NCBI GenBank assembly: GCA_010909165.1
Contig: MU008155.1
Coordinates: forward strand, 372,001 to 436,000
Origin: Anthoceros angustus
Lineage: Eukaryota > Streptophyta > Anthocerotopsida > Anthocerotales > Anthocerotaceae
Direction: 5' to 3'
Length of the DNA stretch: 64,000 nucleotides
Made by a program: the position numbers and the translations under genes. The notes below the pieces were generated by a model. It was not told the origin of the DNA. It saw nothing but the letters and a program-made list of their open reading frames with translations, and did no database searches. Below are positions 33,196-44,028 of the stretch, one piece after another. The first letter of the stretch is position 1. The number at the start of each line of letters is the position of its first letter.

Positions 33196-36100
33196 TCAGT
33201 AGTAGTTGCCGATCTTTCTGTGGTGAGACGCCGTAATCCCCTCCGGCTTTGAGACATCACCATTAGTGACCTCGGCGTAGACGATCCAATGGTCCGAGAT
33301 CTCCATTCGACTCACCACTTTAGACTCCATGTAAGCCAAGGCGTCCAGCAAGATGGGTGATCCGTTTGTTGCCACTGTGCACTCTACTCCTTCGAAGCGG
33401 TCCGCTGCACAAAGCATGGTGGATCAGAGACACTATTCCACAGCCACAGCCTCTGCTTGGTTTCGAAAGAGACATCGAGACATTTGGCTGAAGCTCAGGC
33501 CCAACTCCATGACAGTAACCAAAGGCCAATAAACCTGCCGACGGGCACGTACCTCCAGGGGGGAATCTTTTGAGGAAATGTTTCAGCAGTTTCTGATAGT
33601 TACCCTCCTCCAGACAGTTTAGCACGAAAGTGTCTCCTACCTGCTCATGGCTAGCATATTAGCTCTGCAAGGTGGCACTAGTACAAGTTCGCGGCAGGTA
33701 AAGGGGTTGAACTTACCTGCATGAGTGATTCAATGGCACGGTCCTTCGCAACAGCGATTGTGAGCCCCAGGGGCTTAAAGCTAGCCTGGAAGAAGAGCCA
33801 AACCAGAAGGCAAGGGTCAAGCATCCAGATCCTACCAGCAACTTGAACAGAATTTATAAGCTTGACTAGCCCACCTGAGACACCCAGGACGCAACCATGG
33901 CACCCTTCGAATCTCCTTTTTGAGCTGTGACAACATACAGCCCGCCCGAAACTCTGGCTATAGCTTTGGCAACATTTAATGGCATACTTGCTTTCTTCAA
34001 TTCGATCGCCTTCTTTTGAGAGAGCAGCTGTCCCAAATCAGTGCCAGCCTCTTCAAACTGCTGATACCTGCCAACGTAGAGGCAAACCACAAAACTAAGT
34101 AGCCGCACCACACCTCACCTACAAGCAGGAGTCCACCCTACAAGTATAGAAATGTTTCTGCCACCGATGATGATTTGACGGAACTCACGTAGCTTCAGTG
34201 GGGCTCTCTTTCACCCTCAAAGGAGGCAGTGGAGAGTTGATGCCAAGCTCCACAAAGCGACGTAAAATGGTGTCCACAGGTTCATCGTCACCGCCGAAAC
34301 TCTCAGCGATCACAACTGGCTGATAATCAGTGCACAAGCCATCAAATAAGACAGGTGCTCCAATGGATTGGGCTGCGGAATCAGAGTTTCCAGTCAAAAA
34401 CGTAAACAAGTTATCACCAATCGGAGCAACAAGGGCATATACAATCGTTCTGACCTGCTTTGGCTTCATAGCTGCATACAAGATATTTACAGCAGCATGG
34501 GCAGCACCAGAACTCGGAGGTGCCAGAATGACGACGGCTCCACTTTTGCCTACACATTCAATCAACTCCTGCGGATCTGCTGCCTTCAAGTCCATCATCT
34601 CGACTCCTGTGTTGGTTTTAGTCAACCCCCTGGCAAGGGCCTATTCCGACAAACAGAAAAATGTCAGAGCTTAATAGTTCAAGCAATAAAATGAAACCTT
34701 CAGATACTCAAGGACAGCCCTGCTAAAGAAATTTCTATCAGCTAGACATACAGTGACAACAGAGGAGGTGGACCTGAGACAGACGGTCACTGTATCCATA
34801 GTCAGACACATAGAGAACAGCAGCAGACGCCAGTTGCTTTTCGAGAGCCTGTTTGCTCCAACTGTCGTACTTATTTATCAACTCAGCCACATTGTATCGA
34901 AGAAGGGGACCATGCCCTGTGGCTATGAGACTGAAATCCATGTCTTTTATCCTCTTCAACGCCGTAATAGCAGAGCGTGCATTAGGCTTCATCAAACAAT
35001 CATAGTAGAAGCGGTAGTGTGGCTCAATCGTGACCAGGTCCTCATCATACACCTGCAGATAGTTAAGGGAGGGACTAAGGCTGCAGACTTGCAGGGATTT
35101 CATAAATAAGCAAAGAAAATGCTGAGCAAACAAGCCCGCATGCCACACAACAGCCTCCAAGCAAATACAAAGCTCCCATCACTTACCGCTTCGGAACAGT
35201 AATGCATACCAAATGCATCACAAGTAAACAGAACGCCAGCTCCCCTGTCAAGAGTGAACATTGTATCGGGCCAGTGTAGATTAGGCGCCATCACAAACTC
35301 CAACACATGTCCTTTACCAAGATCCAAAGTATCTCCGCCCTATCCAGCCATAACAGAAGAAGTTAGTCAACACTCACAGAGAGCACTCACTTCTTCTCTA
35401 GAACTGTCAATGCAAACGCACCTTCACAATCAGGCTCTTGAAAGGCCGCAGAACAAGGTTCGCCAGAAACTGGATGCAAACTCGTGACCCGACAACTGTA
35501 GCATTAGGCGCCAAGTTCAACAGCTCAGGGATCAATCCACTGTGGTCCGGCTCAGTGTGGTTCGCAATGATATACTGTATGGCAGCGGGATTGATTTCAT
35601 CCTTCAGAGCCTTGAGGTAGAGGTCCTTAAACTTCTCATGCGACGCGTCGATGACAGCCAGCTTATCGCCTTGGATGATGAAGGAATTGTATGTGGTACC
35701 ATTCTGAAGGCCAAACTCGCTGGCACGCACAAGACAAGATCATGTCCGTTCAGAGTTGCAAATCCAAACAGAACAAACACGAGAACGCTACCTCACCACA
35801 CTTCACAAGGATGGACCGGCTCCGACGCACATCAAATCGACGAGACCCGGGAAGCAATTTAGGAGAGAAGGTTTGGTGTACAAACATGTCAAAGCGATTG
35901 CGGTCCCAATCCAGGGACCGAATGGTTGTGATGTCAGGAACCACCGGGCATGTCTGAGTCTGCAGCCTCTTACCCTCCTGCCACAGCTCAATTTTGGACA
36001 GCTGAGGAGGCTCTGCGAGCGCGGCCCCCATCGCTCTCGCCCCGCAGCTCCCATTCCGCCCGCGGCAATGCGCTGGCCTGCCGAAGCAGCTGCGCCTGAG

Positions 36101-36268
36101 GCTGCTCAATTCCGCCGCCCGTATGGACCTCCGCAGCCGCTGGCTCACCCGGCGCGGCGCATTCCCGGAACCCTCTCCCGCGGCTGCCAAGGAGGAGGAA
36201 GCAGCCAGCCCGAAATCCGCAGCGCACGCGGGAGCAACCGCAGCCGCAGCTGCAAACGAGGCCGCCAT
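33196..36268 (-). CDS. Chloroplast flavodiiron protein, FLVB (Flv3)-like
   Basis: Nine exons on the minus strand: 36268-35886, 35719-35422, 35339-35187, 35052-34774, 34640-34189, 34067-33875, 33785-33717, 33640-33553, 33404-33196. Phases close at 707 aa. An Ala/Ser/Arg-rich N-terminus of about 85 residues looks like a transit peptide. Then come the metallo-lactamase-like diiron domain ([63 protein letters not shown]), the flavodoxin domain ([15 protein letters not shown]) and the C-terminal flavin-reductase domain ([20 protein letters not shown]). The diiron ligands HxExDH...H...D...H are complete, which favours the B (Flv3) type over the A type. It reduces O2 to water after photosystem I and protects it under fluctuating light. 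Flowering plants lack it. Confidence 0.93.
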
Positions 36269-36279
36269 GACTGGCGTTT

Positions 36280-37500
36280 TAGAGCCACAAGTCACGCTCT
36301 TGATAGCAGCATTCACGCTTCACCAACCGGTACTGACACCCACCACGCTTATGTATGTACACTCAATGTCGATGTACATGTAAGAGCGTATTATCTAGGT
36401 ATGTACTCCATAATAATATAACTTGTTTTAGTAGATAAATTGAATATTTATATTTCACTCAATTTTAGGGGACCTACGAGAGCCTTACAACCTTACAACA
36501 GTGACTCATTTTACACTAAAAAAACCAAAACCGATACATTGCAAACATAGATGAGATAGTAGGCAGGCCTAAGGACTTACTCCTTACTACTAAGGACTTA
36601 GAGGGCTTTACAAGAGTAACCCTTGTCGGTACAAAGATTGTGTATACCAGCAACCCTTGTAAATGAGATGACAAGAATTGTATACATGAGTAGTCCTTGT
36701 AGGCGAGACAATAGAGGTTGTGTATATATCAGCAGTCCTTGCAGGCAAGATAATAGAGATCGTACATCAATGGTCCATTGTGAGATCATATATGAGGCAA
36801 ACCCTAATGACTTTGTAGACCTTGTGGGCGAGACAGCAAACTCATGAGCGAGACAACAGACTCATGGACGAGACAATAGACAGCAAACTCGTGAGCGAGA
36901 CAACAGACTCATGGACGAGACAACAGATTCATGGGCGAGACAACAGACTCGTCGATGAGACAACAGAAATCGTATATCAAGCGGCCCCAAAGGATTGGTA
37001 GTAGAGATATTATATCAAGTGGTCCTACAAGCTTCACAAATCATAAGATTCATATGTGAGACAGACCCTAATGACCTTAGGGCAAAAGCCCTTGTAGGCA
37101 AAACAACAAACTCGTATGACGAGACAATAGGGTCGTGGACGAGACAACATAAAGCATATATCAAGGGTCCAAAGATTGGTAGCAGAGATCTTATGTCAAG
37201 TGGTCCTACATGCTTCACAAATCATTAGAGAATATGAAACCAAATGTCTAAACATTTCAAGATGTCTAGTTTTTTCAAGTCCCACCAAACCAACCTGCAT
37301 CTAAGCACATGTACATATGAGCTTGGAAGAGCATAGTTTCTTCCGGTTGAGATGTTACGATGTGTGTGAGAACATAGGGGAATCAGAACCCTTGCTAAAG
37401 ATTTCTCTCCAGGGTTTGTTTTGATTTATTTTTAAAAGATCAAATTAAAAACATATAGGAAATTGAATTACACCCAGAGCAACGAATGTAGGTACAGTGC
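36280..37500. repeat. AT-rich region with GAGACAACAGACTC minisatellite
   Basis: Units GA(G/C)GAGACAACAGA(C/T)TC(A/G)T(G/C) run from about 36828 to 36966, with looser relatives at 36700-36760 and 37085-37150. A ~60-nt block (GATTGGTAG.AGAGAT ... GTGGTCCTACA) occurs at 36994-37050 and again at 37173-37230. No gene found. Confidence 0.7.
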
Positions 37501-37505
37501 ACTGT

Positions 37506-38616
37506 TCAGCCGTGATACGTGTGAGCAATGTGGAGAAGGTGCTGATGCAGCTCTTGAGGCCTAGAGAAGAAGGGGCTGTGATCCGTATCGATGTCCAGAA
37601 CCTGGGCGGGAGGACTTCCCTCGATCATCCAGTCTTGAATTATTTGTGGTATCACATCATCCTGAAGCAGCCGGATGAACACCCTGGGAACACTCCCGTA
37701 GCGCTCCGGGGTGTGCTTGATAGCCAACTCCTCAATGGCTAGGTAAGGAGCGGGCTTGAGCAAACTCTCAGCCAAAATGACTGTCTGCGTTCACCAGCAT
37801 TTAATGTTATGCCATCGACCGACTCCACCCCACAATTGCAAATTGCAGGCATCTTTGCCGCTCCACAGTGGAGGTTCGTTACCTCTGTGGGACACAAATT
37901 GTAGAAAGGCCGGGAGGAATGGATCATCCCCGTGGTCGGGAGCCTGTCGTGCCCGTCAGGGAATGTCACAAGCTTCCCCTCCTTCCGGCGTCTAGGAGTC
38001 TCTGTGAATATCTGCCAATGCGCAAGAGCAGCAAGGCTTGGCAAATCGGATCCAGCTGAGTGCAACAACCTCAGCTGCCGACAGTCTGAATGAGGTCCTG
38101 GTAGGATCTACCTTCGATACGAACTCCACATCCTGACTTGGAAACATGAAGGAAGAGACGTAGACAGTTGCACAGATTTTGTGCGCGAAGTGCTCCGACA
38201 CGTAAGCGGCTACGGATCCGCCATAGCTGTGAGCTACCACGATAACCTGGAGAGTGGAAATCACAGGGATCATATTGCTTGCAATCAAGCAGGAGAATGG
38301 TAAGACCTAAATGTTCAAGAGCTTGCAAGGCAAGGTTGCAGCCATCCATCACCTGCTCTTCCTCAGGTAGGGCTTCAAGGAAGTTGACGACATTGCTGGA
38401 CAGCTGCGCGAGAGTGGTGATTGTTGCGGGATCTGTGTCATCCCTCCCTTGCCCAGGATTGTCTATGGCTGTGGCCCTGTGGCCATCCCTCTGCAGCAGA
38501 TCTATTGTCTTGTACCAAGCCCATGCGCCATGACAAACGCCGTGCACGAGGAGGAAATGTGCCCCCATAGCCAGAAGCAGATTTTCACGCTTTCCAGGGG
38601 CGAGAAGAGGCTTCAA
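37506..38616 (-). CDS. Methylesterase (MES/SABP2-type alpha/beta hydrolase), copy A
   Basis: Four exons on the minus strand: 38616-38353, 38246-38112, 38011-37883, 37784-37506, all phase-0 GT-AG introns. 268 aa from the first ATG, or 252 from the Met at 38568, which fits SABP2 (260 aa) better. Marks: HFLLVHGVCHGAWAWYK (oxyanion region), VVAHSYGGSVAAYV (nucleophile Ser), YGSVPRVFIRLLQDDVIP (Asp) and DTDHSPFFSRPQEL (catalytic His). The family cleaves methyl esters of salicylate, jasmonate or IAA, or acts as hydroxynitrile lyase; the substrate here is unknown. A second complete copy lies at 53678-54805. Confidence 0.88.
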
Positions 38617-38619
38617 CGG

Positions 38620-39374
38620 GTGCCATGCACAACAACTACTATAATTTGCCTCGGATTTGGATTACAGCCAGCCGAATGTACCAAAGCTCTTTTCACTTCG
38701 GATGTACCGTTACATACACTTGCATACTCTGTTCCCTGGCATGTGGACATTCTGTTCTTCACATGGAACAAGAGTACTCTGCTGAACATGTAAAGAGTAC
38801 CAAACCTGTGAAACGCATTAGATTCAGAGGTCACCTTCAAGGGTGCCAGGCTGCCACAGATGGTGCACGCCTCAATAACAGCGCTGTAGACAACCACGGT
38901 ACACAAAAGCATCTGATTATCACCTGGGTATCTCGAATCCCTCCATCATAACCTGCTTCTGTACTGGGCAGCAATGAAGTGTTCAATGTGATTGGATAGC
39001 ATAATTGGGTCGAAGTGGGGTAGTAACCACATGCATTGCCACATGTACCTCCTCAACGGGATCCTGACGGCATTTTCTTTACCACACATGGCAGGTGCAA
39101 ACAATGACGCTTTACAAGCACATATTCCAGGCAACGATCAGACCCACGTGTGGGAGACGGGTTTGCAAGCTTTGCTCGCTGGCTGACAGTATCAAAAAGA
39201 AGGGAAAAGCAAAGTAAAGGACTCGTGGTGTACATATGTATACTTTCGGTATCGGCGGCAGTTCTCCGAAGAACCACCTTGCAGCCTGGAAGTGGCTTAC
39301 ATACACATGACGAGGTCTTGTGGGAAACCTCAAACTCTTGCTGACCATGGAAGCCTTTGGTAATACACAGGGAT
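38620..39374. other. Promoter side of methylesterase A and 3' flank of the EMB1703-like gene
   Basis: No gene seen. Parts of 38620-38800 resemble the upstream region of the second methylesterase (GGATTACAGC..., TG.ACCAAAG.TC). Confidence 0.5.
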
Positions 39375-42300
39375 TTAGGTAGATGGAGGCCGGCCAAAAC
39401 CAAGCCCTTCTTCCACCACGGCATTCATGTCAATCGAGCGTTCACGCAAGATGTCGTCCCAGTAAACACTGCTTCCAATTTGCATGATCCTTTGTTCAAC
39501 CTCTTCAAAAGCTTGCCCTGGGGTAAGCTCCAGTTGGCCTTTCTTCAAGACAGTGACCTTGAATCCTTCGTTCTTGGCTTCGTCATAGAGCTCCTGCAAC
39601 GATCAACAAAAATCCATGTTAGCAGAGTGTAAATGTTATGGACAGGCAACAGGCTAGGCATTCTGGGAACAAATACCTTTGGCGGTACTGGGACAAGCTC
39701 TGCTGCAGCCGCCTCCTGTGACTGAGACTTCATCATGTACAGAAACTGAGTTGCATCTGTGCGATCCTGGAAAGCAATCGTGTGTGGTAGCTTTGAAATT
39801 TTTCCCGTTCCTTGCATACTTGGAGCCATGTCTAGCGAGTACATGCCTTCCGCAGTCTGACCATTCCGCTCTGTTTGGATGCCTATGCACTGCAAACCCA
39901 CTTGTTACTAAAGAGGCCAGGCCAAGGTAGCCCTTCCTCATCTGAGGTAACAGGATGCAGGGTTTGACGAACTTACCACAACAAAGGGAAGATCGAGCCA
40001 CCACAATTCATCTTCCTTTTGTGGTTTATACTCCGAATACTTGGCCACCATGGCCTCCTGACCAAACATTTCCCTCTGCTTGTTGATCTTTTCTTTGGTC
40101 TTTTCAAAAGCCTCCTTTGCATACTTCTTCTGACCTTCGACCCCCTGTGACAGCAATGTCTGTGCTCTATGGATTTCGTCCTCAGTTATCCACCTATCCA
40201 AATCCTGTCCAATCTCTTGTATCAAAGATTTGGTTTCTGGACTCTTCTCGCTATCATATTTCCTTTGCAGCTCTTGACTCCACTTCTTAGTATGCTGCCA
40301 ATTCTCCTCACTCTCCTTCTGCGGCTTTCCACTTACAGTAACAACAGTACCTTTACCACTACTGGATGAAGGGTCTGGTGACTCCACGGCCTTCTTTGAG
40401 GTTTCCGCTTGGTAACCTGTCCCTTTATTGCCCCTGTCAGCATCTTTCAAGCCCCTCTCTCTATTGATGTCCTTGTTTGATAGGCCTATGGTTGGGACAT
40501 CGCTGAGGGGCTGCGGCCGAGGCGAAGAGCTAGCCGGTGCAGATGACGCTGCAGAGCCTGAAGCCTTCCGTGCAGCTTGGAGTATTTTTGATCGTTCTGC
40601 AGTAAACTTTTCCAACAGCTCTGACCTTCCCTGACTGGGGTCCTTCCATCTCGCCATGAATTTTTCAGGTGGATCGTCCACACTGATGGGTCCTGGAAGC
40701 ACACACCAGGTTTAGCAATGGCCTCCAAACTTGTGTGTTGACAACAATATATTGAAACTCCAGCACCACATTTAGGCTGCAAAAAGACTTATCCCTACCC
40801 TCACCTTGTCCGTAATCCAAATTCTCCACCCGTTCTTCAATCCATTTCTTAACCACGTCACCTTCTCTCTCAAACTTTCTTTCCAAGCCTTTGAAGAACA
40901 ATGCTTCCGCATCAGAATCAAGGCCCTCGAATGGCTGACGCCCAGCTTTCTCATTGGCCTGCACTTTAAAGACAATCTCCCTCAAAACGTCATCTCTCAT
41001 CCACTCTTCTTCCTCTTTCTCATCTGCAGTCTGCTTCACTTGCTGGCTCTGTCCTACTGCATCTTTTTGCTCTGGTGTGCCAGAAGAACTTCCATCGGAC
41101 TGGTCCTTTGAGCTCTCAGATTTCTTCAAGGCTTCGATTCTATCATGTGTCTTGGCCATGTTGTCCAACACTGTATCCAACACCGATTCCAACTTGGACC
41201 ACCTGTCACTAACCCCAGTTTCCTCACCCTCTTCTGCCCGCAATATCCTCTCATCCGAGAACTCCTTCTCAGCAGAGGGGACTCTATTCCCAGATCCTTG
41301 TGAGGAATCAATACCTGCTGCCGAACTGCTTAACCGTTTGACACGTCCAACTTTCTCCCCCATTGAATCTTTCGATGGCAAGCCATCATCTTGCCTACTA
41401 GCCTTCCTAGCAGCAAGTCTCGCTTTTGCTTCATCAACAGAAATAATAACCTTAGGTCTGGATGCCCGTGCTGCAGCACGAAGACGACTAACTGATGCTG
41501 GATTCCGACCAGTACCGTCACTTCCCACATTAGGAGACGATGTCGTGGGCTCAGATTCAGTCGTATACTCAACTTGGCCATAAGTTTCTCCAAAATCTTC
41601 AGACCTCAAGCTTCCATAGATTGCTCCATTCAAGGGTGGTCCAGTCCCAGCCTGTTTTGAATGTTCCCCGCTTTCATGGAAAGATTCATCTGACCCAAAA
41701 GAAGGACCTTCTCCACCCACTATGTCATTAACCACACCCTTCATGTGACTTGTGTCAGCCAAGGGTGTAATTGGATCCGTCTTGCCGGAGTCACTCCATA
41801 ATTCTGCACCAAAGCGATGTACGTCATACAGCCGATCAGCGAGAATCTTCAGGTCATCTTCACTCACAGTTTGCCCTGCGCCAACCAAAACCCCTGTTCG
41901 GCTTGGTTACCCACCCCCTACAAAGCAGGAAGTCAAATGATTGACATCCAGGAGCTCAAAAAGCAAAGAGGATCACTCTCACTGTCAAGATGGGATTTTA
42001 GATTGACTTGCTGAAATGTGGGCAGTAGACACGAACTACTTCACCAGCACAGACAAAACTGACCAAAGCTCTCGAAGAGTTGGACAGAACTGATCATGGA
42101 AACAGAAAGACGCTCAGGCAAAAGAGGACTCTTCCGAAAAGGACAGTCGCACTAAACGTGACTCTTTCTGCAGCTACAAGGGCTTAAAACATCAAATTGG
42201 ATGTCTCTTACGTAAGATGGCAAAAGAGGACTTTGTGCTAACCCAGATCTGCTGTATCGTCCAGGTCGGTGTTTTCAACATCCAACGACATCGGATTCGT

Positions 42301-43713
42301 TGGTCCACCAGCCTTCCCGTTGGCCATAGCCGGAGACACACTTGGCCTACCGTTCCTGACCACCTCCTTAGATTGATTCGCGTGGACATCAACAACTCCA
42401 TCAACGCCATCACCAGCTCCGTCACGAACTCCATCAGCTTTCTCATTCCCTTTCCTAGATTCTAGCCTCTCCTTCTCTGACAGCCTTACTTGCCTTGCCA
42501 TTTCCTGAATTTGAGCAACCTTCCTCTTAAACTCCTCCCCCTCCACGAAGGGCCTGAACCTATGCAAACCTTCAGCATCCCCAGATCCCTGACTCGTCCC
42601 AGCAGCTGGCTCAAAGGATGTCCTGGCTGCAGTCTGTCCTGAACTGGACCCTTCCAGGCCCTCTTCGTCTTTGCCACGAGCCTTCATTTCTCTCATCTTC
42701 ATCATTCTATCATCGGATTCCTTTTCCTTACTGTCATCCTGCTCCTTCTCCAGCTCGTCAGCAACAAGCACGCGGGCTCCCCATGCCACCAAGAACATGT
42801 ACACAAACAAGAAACCGAAGAAGGTCTGCCTCACCAGAGGAGGAGTCCTCAACACCAGATCCCCAGCCTGACCAACAACGCCCACAAGACCCCCGAGAAG
42901 ACGACCCCCAGCAGTGCCTGCCAATGGCACCTCCTTCTTGAACTCAAACAGAGTGCTCCCTGTGGGAGGCTCTCTCAGCCCCTGCTCAATCTCCCTCGCT
43001 ATAACATTAGCCCTAGCAAGCCTCAAATCAGCTTCCACCCTCCCTTCCGAATCATCCAACCGAGGCATTCCGGGTTCCAGCCCACTTCTCAGAAGGATCT
43101 CGTCCTCGTTTATCTCCACTTTGGTCACCTGACCATCCGCATTCTGGTACACTCTGAAAATGGCGCTCGTCCCAACACCCCAAAACTCAATATCCTTCAT
43201 ATACATCTGCTGCGTCTCCTTCAGTCTCTGCAGCGTCCTCAGGAACTGAACCTTCACCTTCCCCCAATCAGTCCCGTCCTCCTTCCCACCTTCAAACAAG
43301 GCATCGATCCCAGCAGCCTCAGATTCGTCCAAAACTTCTGCCTTCACCCGCTGAGCATCAACAGACCCTGATTTCCCCTCCTGAGCATCACTCAACTCTG
43401 CCGTCCCCTTCTGAACATCGATCGGCTCCCCCTTACCCGCCTCTGCCCTGACAGCCACCCCACCAGCCCGCCTCAACGATATCCTTGGGCTGGCAAAAGC
43501 AGCTCTTCTCCGCCCGCCTCTGCAGAAAACCAAGCACTGAACTGCCCCCACATTCCTACACCTTCTAATCCTACTGCTGCTACAAAAAAGGTCCCTGCCC
43601 GCAAAAGCAGGCCTCCGCAGAGACATGGGAGCGGAGATAATCACAACACCCATCCCGGGTGCACTTGCAGCTTCTTCTAAAGCACCAACGGCTGTCAAGG
43701 ACGTGGACAACAT
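39375..43713 (-). CDS. EMB1703-like plastid protein (embryo-defective 1703 family)
   Basis: Five exons on the minus strand: 43713-42243, 41875-40805, 40692-39977, 39889-39677, 39593-39375. Phases close at 1229 aa. The N-terminus is rich in Ser/Arg/Ala, suiting a transit peptide. One hydrophobic stretch (FFGFLFVYMFLVAWGARVLV) lies near residue 300. The middle is long, charged and likely disordered. Recognised blocks near the end: KFMARWKDPSQGR, ELWWLDLPFVVCIGIQTE, GMYSLDMAPSM, ELYDEAKNEGFKVTVLKKGQ and YWDDILRERSIDMNAVVEEG. This layout matches my memory of Arabidopsis EMB1703 (At3g61780), needed for embryo and plastid development; molecular role unclear. The acceptor of exon 2 has two in-phase options (41875 or about 15 nt upstream). 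Confidence 0.75.
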
Positions 43714-44028
43714 CCTTGCAGACAGGGAAAGATCATGGGCAAGGGGAAGATATTCAGAATCTCGCTGGCTAGCCTGGACGTCTAAAACCCCTCATGCAAG
43801 CGGTCGAAAAACCCTAAACCCTCCGACGCAGGGTTCAGGCTGAGGCTGCAAGATTGTGGCCATGGTGGAAAGTGAGGCTGCCGAGTTGCTATCTTGAACT
43901 GTGCGGGAACTCTCTGTTGGGTTTTGTCGGGTTTCGCAGAATTCTGCTGGGTTTTGTTGGACATTGTTGGGTTTTTGCTGGGCGTTCTCGGGTTTTGCTG
44001 GGTTCAGGAATCTTGACGTCTGCAAAGT
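43714..44028. promoter_or_regulatory. Shared upstream region of divergent EMB1703-like and TRM4B genes
   Basis: 315 bp between divergent start codons, so the two genes probably share a bidirectional promoter. It contains imperfect repeats of GGGTTTTG(C/T)(T/C)GGG at 43918-44000. No TATA seen. Confidence 0.5.

Noticed and set aside
38613-39134. Short minus-strand frames upstream of methylesterase A
   Set aside because: No conserved protein and wrong composition. Treated as promoter region.
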